64,000 nt of DNA from Pontederia crassipes (lineage: Eukaryota > Streptophyta > Magnoliopsida > Commelinales > Pontederiaceae), in NCBI GenBank assembly GCA_030549335.1, contig CM060195.1:2839501-2903500 (forward strand), written 5' to 3'. The notes under the pieces were generated by a model, which saw nothing but the letters and a program-made list of their open reading frames with translations, was not told where the DNA came from and searched no databases. Numbering within the stretch: the first letter of the stretch is position 1; every line of letters starts with the position of its first letter. Below are positions 24,600 through 35,967 of the stretch, one piece after another. Position numbers and translations under genes: made by a program.

Positions 24600-25307
24600 T
24601 CTTCAGAATCTCTTTTTCATTTTTAATACTATGCTAATTATAATTTATTTGAAATCGAGTGTCTAATTTCCCCCATTTATGCTGGAAATTCGCAATATTC
24701 TAAAATGTTTGGAAGTTCGTAGCTCAGATGTTCGTGTGGCTTTGCATGATTAATTGTAATTTATCTTTTCATCCTCCTGAAGGTTGCGCCAACTTAACTT
24801 GTAACTGTTCAAATGATTTCCCAATTGGAAAGAGAATTTGCACTATCTTTTTTCTCCTTGAGAATGTAATTCTGTTTTGTGCAATTTTCTGTTTTGTCAC
24901 CTGATATAAACCCCTCATAACCATTTAATGCTTTAAGCACAAACTATAAATGAGCCCGATTGCGGAAAATGTAGACCTGGTATCTTTGATACTGCGTGTT
25001 CAAATCAATCTCGATTTATTTGTGATTGCAAACTCATCATTTCATCAGCAAGAAATGCAATGACAGCTTTCCACGGGATCAGAAAAGAATTGCAATTTGC
25101 AACTTGTTTTTCTCTTGCCATTACAAAACAACGCTTCGACTCCAAAGCAAAACTGGGACGTAAAACAACTAGACATACTTCATTCTTGACCGTTTATGCA
25201 GGAATGTTTCCTAATATGCTCGTATTATTTTATTAAAGAAGATAAACTACACTCAATGGCATCATAGCACGTCATCAGGCGCCATGAACTACTCGGCCTT
25301 GGGGTTC
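24600..25307. other. Intergenic, TOL to NPF (convergent genes)
   Basis: About 0.7 kb of AT-rich sequence between two genes that point at each other. It should hold both 3' ends. I see no open frame, repeat or element worth naming. Confidence 0.6.
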
Positions 25308-25604
25308 TCACTTCTCACATGGACACATCGGATCTGCTGCGCCCTCCTCGCTCGAACCCTTACACTTGTAGAGCTTTGCGCATACCACGAAGTACCCAAA
25401 GTTGATTATGCACAGGACGGCCACCAACCAGTACACGTACTCCATTCTTGATGCGTTTATGTTGTCCGGCAGCCACGACGTGGCCCTCCGGACCACGTCG
25501 ACCACGGCCGTGCTCAAGTAGAATCCCATCGCCACGATCAGCGCCACGATCCCCGTGGACGTGCTCCGCAGCGACCTCGGAAACTCATGGTAGTACAGGG
25601 CGAC

Positions 25605-25607
25605 CTA
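25605..25607 (-). other. In-frame TAG in NPF exon 4
   Basis: The minus strand reads GGG TAG GTC, where the family has Gln or Asn after HFPG. A CAG to TAG change (a CHG cytosine) would explain it. Downstream codons stay in the family frame to the natural stop at 25308, so the break is recent. Confidence 0.9.
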
Positions 25608-26180
25608 CCCGGGGAAATGCAGCGCCTCGCCCAGCCCCACGAGCGCGAAAGACAACACGAGCCACAGGGCGGACATGGGTGCGACCCATTCCTTGTTCCC
25701 CTCCGCTCCGTGCGCGCGCACGAGGCCCTCCCGCCGCCTCTCGACTAAGGCGGATGCGGCCATGGAGATGACGTTGACGATGTGTCCGAGGCCGATGAGC
25801 TGGAACGGGGTGTCGCGCCGGCTGGCGACGCGACGCCACATGGGGAAAAGGATACGGTCGAGGACAAAGATCGAGACGGCTCCGGAGGCCAACGCGGAGA
25901 CGATCATGGAGCCGGCGGGTATGACGAAGCGGGGGCCCAGTGAGCGGTCCATGGCGAGGGCCTGAAGAATGGTGAGGCTGAGCTGGATACCGATGGAGAT
26001 GCTGAGGAAGATGCTGGAGGACCAGACTGGGATAATACGGGCGAGGACCTTGAGGTCCTCCACCTGTTGGACGGTGCACAACCTCCATGGCCGGGCTATG
26101 GAACCATCCTGGTTCACGTCTCCTTCAGAGATCACTGCCGCGCGATTTAAAAATCTGGAAATGCATGCAAAAACACAAAA

Positions 26181-26252
26181 TGCCCTTAAAGAATCTAATT
26201 GAAACTATGTCCAACTTGCCCTTAAAGAATCTAATTGAAACTATGTCCAACT
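26181..26252 (-). repeat. Perfect 36-bp tandem duplication in NPF intron 3
   Basis: TGCCCTTAAAGAATC... at 26181-26216 is repeated exactly at 26217-26252. It lies within the short intron between exons 3 and 4 and touches no splice site. Confidence 0.95.
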
Positions 26253-26832
26253 TATCATACACAGAAGGGAGCTAGATGCACGTGGCAAACCTTAAGCTTT
26301 CTGTCGGAAAATTGATGCTGAGTTCTTTTGCACCATCTCCGGTGGCGTTATAATAGCGGACACTCCCCGGGAACAACGATATGTTCCTCTTCTTTATAGC
26401 GGCAATGATGACCCGTAGGAGACCCGTGAAAGGGCTGCCTTCCGCCGGGAGCCTTCGGTAGTTCTTAGTTCCTAGCAAAAAGATGACTGCCCCGACCGCG
26501 CTGGAAATTGTAGACAGTCCAAAGCCCAGCGTCCAGCTAACGCTGTCCTGGACGTAGACGATGGCCGTAGAACCGACGGTCGCCGACCCGTAGAGCACGA
26601 TGAAGAACCAGTTGAAGAAGATGTCTTTCTCCGTCGCCTTATCGAACTGGTCGGCGCCCATGGTGGCCATGTTGAACCGACAGCCTCCGACCGCCACGGC
26701 AAGCAGCGCCACGGCCCCGTAGAGGACTGCCTCCTGGCCCGCAGTCGGGGGTTTGCATGCATCGGAGCCGACCGAGCACGGGGTTGGCCGCAGGGACCGC
26801 TGGGCGGCAGTCAGCGTGAGAAGTGCCGATGC

Positions 26833-29171
26833 CTCGACATATGTGGTAAATAGCTAGTCATTAGTCAAGTTCCTTTTAATTTCCTCATACGAAAAAGATG
26901 AATCGTTTTTTATGCATCGTAAAAAAAAAAACTTGTTCAACAAGGATGATGAATGGTTTTTTTCATGATAATTTCTATTAAGCAATTTACTTTTATTTTA
27001 GTAAAAGACTAATATTAGTATTTTGGTATCAATCATTGCTATTAAGATGTTACATTTAATTTAAATTCTCTCTATCATGAGATGCATACTGCCATTAAAT
27101 TCTTCTTTTTTTTTTGACATGGTAACCCACCATCCAAAGAACCCAACATATTAAGGAATAATAAAAAGCGACTGATCGGGCCATGCCGATTAATTAAACA
27201 GGATAAAGGTCAGAATAATTTCTTTTGTGGTCATTCATAATAAGAAAGGACTACATGATGATGAGAATATACGAGGACACAAGAAAGAATATTTTATTTG
27301 GACGAGTAGAAAAAAAGTATGTTTCTAAGGGCCGTTTGGATTCAGATAAAAGTGAGAGAATAAAGTAGAAGACGTATTCTAAAAAAAAGTAAAGATATTC
27401 TTATTCCACCTACCATTTAATTTATAGATAATAAATTTTTAAAGTATAATATTTTATATTTAAAATATTTTAGAATACATATGTGGTGTTTAATATCATA
27501 ATAATAAAAAATATTTATATAATAATATATGATTAAATTTTTAAAAAATAAAATACTATCGAAATTTTTTTAAAAAAAAAAATAAGTGTATTCTTCATGA
27601 GAATATAACGGTGATTTTACGTTTTTCAACGTGATTTCATGATTTTTGAAGTTTAATTGAGATAATTCTATTCTGTATTATGTTGGATTATATTCTCGAA
27701 ATATTAAGATATTTTGTCATTTATTTTGTAAACAAATGGCTCTTAAATAACAGCAAACCATGCAGATGCTTACGCACAAAGCCAGGACCAGGAGAGAACT
27801 ACGGAGGAGTCAACAGTACACATGATCATATTCTTTACTGTTTGCTTTGCACGAAAAATATAGAGTTGTTAATATGTGTCGGTCACTACGCATTATAAAA
27901 CTATTATAATCACATAATTCAAAATTTTGGACCACCAAATATTGGTATCAAGGCTTATCGCATCCGATAAATATTATAGAATAATGATGTGATGTAGTGA
28001 CACATACTAGTAAAGTAGGGCCCTGATACTAATTAATTAATCCAAACGCTCAACCAAACAATTTGAATTAAGAATTCAGTCAACAATTAAAATGTGTGTT
28101 AACCTAATTTTATTATTCTTCTTGAATTATTAATCTACATCGTTTCTCTCTTTTTTTATTATTTTCTAACCCATTTGGTTTTCCAACAAAAACAAATAAA
28201 TCAATTTTTACGGATACTAAAACTAATTTTATTTGTCTTTATTCTGTGAATAACAATGCTTGAACCAAGCATCCATAAAAAAAATTAATTTAAATGTTAT
28301 TAGTATTTTATTTTTTTGAGTTATTTTCTTATTTCTTTGGGTAAAATCATGAAGTCATAAAGTTTATCATCTCCTTCACACAATATATGATACTCGCATC
28401 GCAGATGAACCAAATTTGTTATATTTCTAATTTTAAGGTCACGCCCCCTAGCATCATAGCATGAGTCGAACTATAGGAAAAAGAATGATAATACAAAAAA
28501 ATTGTGTATAGCCTGGTAAAGCGAACTATAGGAAAGTGTGTTATTTTTCATGTGATTGTTAGATAACACGAAAATACAAAAAAAAAAACTATAATTGAAT
28601 TGACATTTGAAAAAAAAGTATTTTCCAGAATAATATTCCAATAAAAAAGAGATAACCTGCTTTAGAGTTGCTAAACATAAGTATATAATGAGAAAATTCT
28701 TTTTCCAACAAAAAAACACTTTCATAAATCCGAAATCCCAGTTTAAAAGGAAACGAACAATTTATGCCATCCATGAAAAATTGATTAGGGTTATTCCATT
28801 TCTAGACTATAGATTTATTTTCGTATCTAACCATAAAATATAAATTTATAAATTTTAATCCTTGAAGTTTAGTTTGATAAAAAATATTAATCCTTACTAC
28901 AAGAAAATTATTTTAAAAAGAAAAAAATCATTAAGGATAATAATATTATTATTTATCCTTAACTATAAAATAACTTTTATAATTTATCAGAATTTTCCGT
29001 GGAATTCATTGATAGAGTTTAAATATTAATAAAAACATATTTAAAAACTAAAATTTATAATGTAAAGTTAAACATGGAAAAAATTATCGTGTTAAGGAAC
29101 ATTAAAAAATAACCCAACTCCGCGTACGGACACGTGGCTCGATTGGCGTACGTATATATCATATATCATAC
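26833..29171 (-). other. NPF intron 2 (2.3 kb, AT-rich)
   Basis: Long AT-rich intron carrying a MITE at 27329-27743. Its parts at about 27230-28460 and 28660-29170 have diverged counterparts at 30640-32100 and 41860-42510, which shows that the locus was once duplicated. No open frame of interest. Confidence 0.75.
27329..27743. mobile_element. Tourist-like MITE in NPF intron 2
   Basis: Starts GGGCCGTTTGGATTC and ends ...AAATGGCTCT, imperfect inverted termini, flanked by TAA (27326-27328 and 27744-27746). The paralogous intron at about 30700-30730 lacks it and reads straight across with a single TTAA, giving an empty site. No coding capacity. Confidence 0.7.
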
Positions 29172-29427
29172 CAGCACCGAGAGGACGGAGGAGAAGACGA
29201 TGACTGGGTAGCACCCAAAGAATGCATCTGAGAGGATGGCTCCGGCGACGGGCGAAAACGCGAGGCAGCCGTTGATGACGCTATAAATCTGAGCGGCGTC
29301 GATGCTCTTCACGTTATATTCCTTGATCAGATAGACCACAATGTTGCTAGTACTCCCCATCATAGTAAGCCCAAAGCCGAACATGCTCCCCACAGATGTA
29401 TACGTACGTGGGTAAGCTGACATGCAT

Positions 29428-29443
29428 GAGTGAGTGAGTGAGT

Positions 29444-29515
<72 letters not shown>
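29428..29515. repeat. (GTGA)n/(GA)n microsatellite in NPF intron 1
   Basis: GAGT units pass into an uninterrupted GA run of about 65 bases, ending 1 bp from the exon 1 donor. On the transcript it is a pure CU tract filling most of the 100-bp intron. Confidence 0.97.
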
Positions 29516-29520
<5 letters not shown>

Positions 29521-29610
29521 GATGAAGGGGAATGTAATCCAGCCTCCCTTCCGGCGTGAGGTTTGTACTGCATGGAGAGGTGGCAGGGACTCGGACTTTT
29601 TCCTCACCAT

Positions 29611-30110
29611 TTTCGGGCCTCTCGGTGTACGCACGCGCCTCTGATCAACTTCTCACAGCTCGGACGTCTATGGCTTCATCACTTCGGACCTTTGCAAGAA
29701 AAAGCTGCCCGTCATACATTTATATCTCTCGCAGAGAGAGAGAGAGAGAGAGAGAGGAGCAAATGTTCCCTAAAAAAGGGAGTTCTTGGAGGAATCGAAT
29801 ATATATGTACACCCGCAAAAGGGATCGTGTGCATTTGTAGGATGGTGATACGAGAGAATATTTTGTCATGATTAGTACTATTTCAATGTTACGACTACGC
29901 TTAGTCTTTTGTGCAGAATCTATTATTTTCTAAAAAGGGATATTTATGTAATTTGCAGTGCTACAAGATTGTTTCAAGAAATGGACTGCATGACAGAACG
30001 GATAAAAATGACGAACAAAAGAACAAAAAGAAAATATTAAACAGCATATTTTCCATGGTTCACAATTATTGAACTCTTACATCTTAAGATGTTACATTTA
30101 ATTTAATATT
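29611..30110 (-). promoter_or_regulatory. NPF 5' flank
   Basis: Upstream region of the minus-strand NPF gene, with a second short GA run (about 29731-29756). Part of it (about 29700-30060: AGCTGCCCGTCATA, TTTTGCAGTGCTA.AAGATTGTT, ACAAAAGAACAAAAAG) recurs at 42925-43070 next to the NPF exon 2 copy, so the flank was duplicated together with the gene. No promoter element is certain. Confidence 0.55.
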
Positions 30111-30639
30111 AGATGTAAGAGTTAGATATTTGCGAGCCTTTTTAACATCTGAACATGCAGTTTCTCCAGTAAACGGTAAGTATGAACATATCAAACCTAG
30201 CTAGCTACCAAGTAGTCTCTTTTTTCAGGATTTGAATAATTATTTTGTTAACCTTGATTATATGGAACAAGGGCTTGGATTTCATAAAGTACTTAAATTC
30301 TCATTTTTTTTCAAGAATTATGGATTTCATCATTCATGTTTTCATTATATAAGATCATTATCAGTTATGCATTTTATTTATATGGTATTATATTCTTGAC
30401 CTCATCTAGGGTTCTTACAAATATTATCATTTAGGGATTTAACTTTCTTGTCGAACAATTCTTATTGGCCCGTCGGTCGTATTTCCATATGATTCAAATT
30501 TAAGTCAATATCTCTAATTCATCAAGATATTATTTGCATGAATTTAAAATGCATATCTTGATAGGTGAACATGATAATTATTGTATAAGCTCACGAATAC
30601 TTGGATGTTTTGTTAGTATAAAATTATATCTTTAATTTA
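30111..30639. other. Intergenic, nothing recognised
   Basis: AT-rich, no ORF, repeat or element that I can support. The left edge of the NPF paralogue should lie somewhere here. Confidence 0.5.
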
Positions 30640-32100
30640 AGTTTGAACTTTTCATATGAAGATACAAGAGAGAATATTTATTTCGACTAGTATAAAAAAT
30701 AGAATATGTACTTAAAAGATATATAGCAGCAAAACACATTTCCTGTTTACTCACGGAGCCACGAGATAATTAAGGAGGAGCCAACTTACAAGATGCCTTT
30801 ACTCTTTCCTTTCCACCAATAACTTGACTTATTAATATGTGGACCAGACAGGCAGGCATTAAATAGTAACATAATTAATGAGAATAGTCACAACATGACT
30901 TTGGACCACCAAATATTGGATTAGGACCCATAGAATTATATTCAATAAATTCATAGAATAACGACGTGTTGTATAGCACATAAAAGGTTTTGCATTTAGA
31001 TTTTATTAATGAGAATTATATATATATATGCTTATTTTATTTTTCAAGTTATTTTCTGATTTATTGTTTGGTAAATTCATAAAGTTATAAGGGTAAATTA
31101 TACGGATCGTCCCCTAACTTTATGTCAATATCTTAACGGACCTCTAACTTTAATTTATAACTAAATTATTTTGGAACTCTAACTTTTTTGCATACATCTT
31201 CCTCCTGACCGATAATAGACGTTCCCGATTACCTTACTAACATGGCGTAATAAAAATATAATAAAATAAAAAAGACGACAACATGGGGCTGCTACCTCTC
31301 TCGCCGGAGGGGAACAAGGGGGTGGCGCCCACACTCCGTCTCCTTCCGACGTCGGAGAGGAGGGGAGAGGGCGCCGGCCCCGTTGCATGGTCGATCAATT
31401 CCCCCCTCTTCTGAAAAGAGGGGCGTCGGCCTCGTGCGAGCTTCCTCCGCGCACAGGGGGGCTGACGCCCCCTTCGCAACGCAACACAAGGGGGCGTTGC
31501 CCCCCCCCCCCCCCCCCCCACAGGGGACGACGCCCCCTTCTCTTTTGCATGCGTCGACGACCGAGAAGGGGGCCGTCGACCTCCTCTATCGCGTCGACAA
31601 ATGGGGGATGACGCCCTCCTTTTCTTCCTCATGGCCGGCGAAGAAGAAGAGCAGGGCGTTGCACCTGATGCGATGGGGCCGGCACCCCTTCCCCTCCTCT
31701 TAGGCGTCGGAGAGGAGAGGAGGTGGGGGCGCCGCCCCCTTGTTTCCCTCCGACGAGAGAGGCAGCAGCCTCATGCTACTGCCTTTTTTAATTTTTAATT
31801 TTTTTATATTTTTTTATTACATCATGTCAGCAAGGAATCGAAGAGGAATCGTCTATTACGGATTAGGAGCACGATGCGTGCAATAAAGTTAAAGCTTGGG
31901 AATAATTTAATTACAAATTGAAGTATGGATCGATCGTTAATATATTGATCTACCTAAAGTTATAATCCTTCGTACCATGAGCCATATATATATATATATA
32001 TATTATATATATGGTACTCGCCTGCTGGACCAAATTTGTTCATTTTCTAATTTTAAGTTCATGTCCGGTGGTAGGAGTCAACTTGCACGGCGAGACATAC
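30640..32100 (-). pseudogene. Diverged copy of NPF intron 2, left part
   Basis: Blocks match NPF intron 2 in order. ACAAGAGAGAATATTTATTTCG matches near 27280, TTTGGACCACCAAATATTGG matches 27925-27950, and GGACCAAATTTGTT...TCTAATTTTAAG matches 28410-28438. It lacks the MITE at 27329-27743 and carries a foldback element at 31091-31955. With 41837-43210 it forms a collinear decayed paralogue whose exons 3 and 4 are missing. Confidence 0.72.
31091..31955. mobile_element. Long inverted-repeat (foldback, Mutator-like) element with GC-rich arms
   Basis: The two halves are inverted copies of each other over about 400 bp each. An outer AT-rich part (ACATCTTCCTCCTGACCGA pairs with the region near 31850) leads to an inner GC-rich part (GGGGCTGCTACCTCTCTCG pairs with the region near 31750). 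A 10-bp direct repeat AAAGTTATAA flanks it (31081-31090 and 31956-31965), and the paralogous NPF intron has one such site near 28360. The 20-base poly-C at about 31499-31518 sits near the middle. The GC-rich open frames are repetitive shadows without motifs. Confidence 0.78.
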
Positions 32101-32794
32101 TTTTAATTAAAATTTAAATTATTTATATTAATATTGTTAAGTTTGAAAGTTTAAACAGATTCATTTTTTTTATCCCATAAATTTGTTCGTAAACTCGTAA
32201 ATTTTTTTAACTAAATAAATTTAATTATAAAATAAATATTATGCAGTCACATATAATATTATGTACATATCTATGATTTATAAATAATCAACAACTGATA
32301 TTTTTTACTAATATGAAACAATTATTAAAGTAATGAAAATAAATATTATCACTTATAACTAAAAGTAGGATGGTAAGTAAAAAATCCAGTCACCTAAAAA
32401 TTTAATCAATTCCAAAAATTGATTAAAAAATAATTTGGATCCCATTACAAAAATAGGTTATTTTTTTTAGAAAATTTAGAGCCACCTAAGTTGGTTTTTT
32501 TGGAATAATTACAATCACATATTTAAACTAATGCTCAACAAAAAGAATTGAAGAAGTCCGACCTTATCCAAATATATATTTATTATATTATAATTAGAAT
32601 ACTACTTTAATTTTTAATATTTCATAGCTTTATTTTTTATTTCACCTATATTAATTAGATTAGGTATATTATTGACTTATTATATGTAGTTGAGCTTGAA
32701 TACTATCAAGATGCTAAACTATTTTAATAAAAGTTTATATAAAATTAACTAGAATATTTTCAATTATAATTTGATAATATGTTAGTTTAATTTA
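32101..32794. other. AT-rich DNA, nothing recognised
   Basis: Very AT-rich with short homopolymer runs. Absent from the corresponding place in NPF intron 2, so it arrived after the duplication. No structure that I can name. Confidence 0.5.
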
Positions 32795-33318
32795 GGGTTA
32801 TTTTTATAAACCTCTCCTAAACTATCACGATTTTCTACGTCTAACCTCAAACTACGAAGTTATTTTTTTAATCCCTAAATTATCACGATTTTTCCACTTT
32901 ACTCTTTCCGTTTTACTTTTATTATGTTTTTCATTACTTTTGATTTTTTCCATTTATGAAAAGACCAGATTACCCATCCCTCCATAACATATCAAATAAT
33001 AAATATAAAAAAGAAAAAAATAGGGGAAGGTAATTTAGTCTTTAACATAAATGAATTTTTTTTGTTTGTCACTTTTATCCTTCCAACAATTTTTTTTATT
33101 TTTTATATTTCTTATTTCATAAATTTTTTGGATGGAGGGATAATCTAATCTTTTCATAAATGAAAAAAAAGTAAAACTAACGAAATACGTAATAGAAATG
33201 ACGGTAGGACTAAAGTAGAAAAGTCGTGATAGTTTAAGGATTCTAAAAAATAAGTTCGTAGTTTGATATTACATGTGAAAAATCGTGATAGTTTAGGGAA
33301 AGTTTATGAAAATAACTC
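32795..33318. mobile_element. Mutator-type MITE with long TIRs
   Basis: The left arm starts GGGTTATTTTTATAAACC and the right arm is its inverted counterpart ending ...GAAAATAACTC. The arms pair over more than 100 bp (ACTATCACGATTTTC, AAACTACGAA). A perfect 9-bp target duplication TTTAATTTA flanks it (32786-32794 and 33319-33327), the size Mutator elements make. Non-coding. Confidence 0.92.
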
Positions 33319-33327
33319 TTTAATTTA

Positions 33328-34988
33328 TTTACATAAAAAGGTTGGACTTAGAGTTAAATTTTAATTTGTGAAACATCTAATTTCATATACTTAATAGTTA
33401 TTATTTTTTAAAAGGTCCCAACCTAAAGAATCAAGACCTTTTTAGGTTGTTTTTTCTCTGAAATGTAAAGATAGATTTTTTTTTACGTAAAAATCAGAAC
33501 AACCTTCACCTCTACTAATAAGTGCTAAGTAGCTATCAATAATTATATTTATTGAGTTTGAAAAATAAAAATATAGAAAGCAATTAATATGTATTATAAC
33601 CTGTGATACTAATTTCATTCTCGATTAGAAATATATTACTTAAATAAACTGTTTAAAACTATACTAGCTTTCTTTATTGTATTCTACAAAGAGTCGTATG
33701 TACTCGTATACAGTGGAAGAAATATGAAAAATTGAGTGGGTTAAGCTCTCACCAACCTCCGACTAATTGAGGCTACATTTCGATAGCCGAACTCTAGTTC
33801 TTCCGAATTTCATGTAAATAATTGAATTGACATATTAGTTTGAGGAGTGTGTAGATGGATTAGAACATGATAAACTAAATAATTGATCTAAATTAATTTT
33901 AATGAGTCTTTAAATAAAAAATATGTATTATAAATATGAAATATAATTTTTTTAATTATTAAACAAAGATATAGATTAAATGTTTTATAAAGAATTTTGT
34001 TAAAATATATATTATTTAAATATAATTTAAATTTGTATTTAATGAAATAATAAACATTGTAATAAAAATTATAAGTAATAAATAATTTTTTTGTGGGAAA
34101 GTTGTAATAGATAAAAAATAAGGAAAAGAAAAAAAAAAGAAAAACGAAATTAAAAAAAAAAGTGCGGTCCATCAGCCAAAAGAAATGAAAAGAAAGTGCA
34201 AAAGTTAAAATCCCGATTCCATAGAAAAAGTAAAATTCGAGGGCGAAAATTGGGGTAACGTGATTCCAACTTGAGACGACTCTATGAAATGTTACACGCA
34301 AGTAGTTCCAACTTGATTTCATTGTCAAACGCCCTCCTAATGAACAAAATGGACTTGCACAAACCACTAGAGCAAGTGGGCTGAAAATCTTACTCATTGA
34401 CATTGAGTGGATGTGCTCACACCAGAAGCCACATAAAGGCAGTTGCCTTTGTCATTTCTCGTATAAATTTATTTTAAACATATAAACATTATGATTACGT
34501 ATGAAAAGAATGAAATTAAAAATAAGAAAAAAGTGGGAGAGAAAATAAGAAAAGAAAAGAAAAATAAAAGAATGAAATTAAAAATATGACATCAAGAAAA
34601 AAAGGGCTTAGTTTCGCTACATGCTCCGGTTCCATAAAAAAAGACAGAATCAAAACGTTGAATTGGGGTCACGTGCGCTCCGATCCCCGAGCTCCGTTTG
34701 ATGGTACCGGGGGAATTAGGATGCGATTCCACTCTAGTTCAATTGCCAAATGGGGCTATGAGAATTTATAACTTTAAAAAATTAAATTAATTTTTGTGTA
34801 AAATTTAAAAGTCTAAGTTATTTCAAAATTTACTTAAATTTAATTATTTTTGCTTACTTCAACTCTCACGAGTTTAATAGTTTAATGAACATTGGCCTAT
34901 ACTTATATTATTTTATTGAACTTTTAAAGTAAATGAATGATAAAAGTCGCTTCAATTAGTAGAAGGGAGCCCAAAAGGTAATATAATA

Positions 34989-35033
<45 letters not shown>

Positions 35034-35045
35034 AGCTTATAACAT
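33328..35045. other. AT-rich DNA with two related segments and a TA microsatellite
   Basis: About 1.7 kb with no supportable gene. Segments at about 34160-34330 and 34590-34760 share elements in the same order (GGTTCCATA/GATTCCATA, AATTGGGGT.ACGTG, TCCAACTTGATTTCATTG / CACTCTAGTTCAATTG), so they may be copies of one small element. A pure TA run lies at 34992-35030. The 171-codon minus-strand frame at 33888-34403 is Phe/Tyr/Ile-rich, AT-driven, and without motifs. Confidence 0.5.
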
Positions 35046-35079
35046 TTGTAAAGAGAACTATAGGGAAGTGTTTTATTTT

Positions 35080-35836
35080 TATAACGACATGATGTTTAAG
35101 AATCAAGATGGTCATATTGAATAGTTCCACATAGGTCAAATATGGAGGTGATTATGGACTTATATATAGTTACCTCCTTCACATATCAAGATGTGCTTTA
35201 AATTCGTGTGGATCAATAGGTCTAAAGCGAACAATATCTTAATTGGATCGGGGGTGTTATAGAATGGTATCAGAGCCGACTTCGCATGCTCATTTGAGTC
35301 ATGTGAGAAACACGGACCATGAGCCAAAACGGGTCCCGTTCAACGAGGACGTTGAGCCCTTTATGGAGGAAATATTATAACGACCTGAGGTCTAAGGACC
35401 AAGATGATCTCATTGAATAGTTTCACATTGATAAAATACGAAGGTGATCCTGAACTTATATGTAGCTACCCCTTTACCTATTTAAGACGCGTTTTGAAAT
35501 TGTGTGGACCAATAGTCCAAAGTGAACAATATCTTGATTGGGCCGAGGGTGTTACAGAATTGTATCATAGCCAATCTCCCATGCTCACTTGAGCCATGTG
35601 AAAAATACGGGCTATGGACCAACATGGACCCTGCTCAACGAGAACGTTGAGTACTTCATAAGGGGAATATTGTAACGACATGAAATATAAGGATTAAGAT
35701 TGTCTCATCGAATAGTCACATAAGAGAGGTGATCATGAATTTATATGTAGCTACTCCATTCACATATCAATATGCGTTCTTAATTCGTGCGGACCAATAT
35801 CTCAAAGCGAACAATATCTTGATTGGACTGGGTACA
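35080..35836 (+). mobile_element. TRIM-like array: LTR-internal-LTR-internal-LTR
   Basis: Three ~165-182-bp LTR copies (35080-35261, 35376-35556, 35671-35836), each beginning T(A/G)TAACGAC and ending near GTGTTA(C/T)A, alternate with two ~114-bp internal domains. Each internal domain has a tRNA-iMet-type PBS right after the LTR and a purine tract (GGAGGAAATA / AAGGGGAATA) right before the next one. There is no coding sequence. This is the structure of terminal-repeat retrotransposons in miniature, present as a tandem array. The left end abuts ATTTT at 35075-35079. Confidence 0.85.
35265..35276 (+). other. Primer-binding site of the TRIM
   Basis: TGGTATCAGAGC, complementary to the 3' end of initiator tRNA-Met, 3 bp after the first LTR. 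The second internal domain has the decayed form TTGTATCATAGC at about 35561. Confidence 0.9.
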
Positions 35837-35840
35837 GAAT

Positions 35841-35930
35841 TGCGAACGGGCTAACATAGTCGAAATGACCTAATTTCCCTTGGGATTTGGGGGTGAAATT
35901 TCGCGGTGTTATAGTTTATTTCAGAGCATG
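35841..35930 (+). mobile_element. Remnant of chromovirus 5' LTR end and PBS
   Basis: 35841-35913 (CGAACGGG...GTCGAAATGAC...TTTCGCGGTGTTATA) matches the end of the 3' LTR at about 41773-41836. TTTATTTCAGAGCATG follows, a mutated TGGTATCAGAGCATG-type PBS. Only the last ~73 bp of this 5' LTR exist; to the left is the TRIM array. Confidence 0.75.
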
Positions 35931-35967
35931 CTTAGGACTTATGTTAAGTATGTCATAGAACTGTTAA

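Larger units (their letters stand above)
25308..29610 (-). pseudogene. NPF2/NAXT-like nitrate/peptide transporter gene with premature stop
   Basis: Four exons on the minus strand: 29517-29610, 29172-29416, 26291-26832, 25308-26154. They join in frame to about 575 codons, a normal NPF length. Recognisable blocks are RRKGGWITFPFIT (start), KEYNVKSIDAAQIYSVINGC, GGCRFNMATMGADQFDKAT, FFNWFFIVLYG, PWRLCTVQQVEDLK and FPRSLRSTSTGI. The protein would be a 12-helix proton-coupled or efflux transporter of the plasma membrane. The NAXT branch of NPF2 exports nitrate and is the best match. A TAG at 25605-25607, in the conserved LHFPG-VALYY block, removes the last ~99 residues and final helices. Exon 2 uses an acceptor that adds seven unusual residues (AYPRTYT), and I see no ExxER motif. 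The start is the ATG at 29610. It may be a null allele, a pseudogene or a sequence error. Confidence 0.88.

Noticed and set aside
25448-26088. Long frames antisense to or out of frame with NPF exon 4
   Set aside because: Shadows of a GC-rich exon; Arg/Pro-rich translations without homology.
31237-31798. Several long frames in the GC-rich foldback core
   Set aside because: Stops are rare in GC-rich DNA. The frames run on both strands through inverted copies of the same sequence and have no domain.
33888-34403. 171-codon minus-strand Phe/Tyr-rich frame
   Set aside because: Follows from AT-rich composition (TTT/TAT codons); no domain or neighbour supports it.
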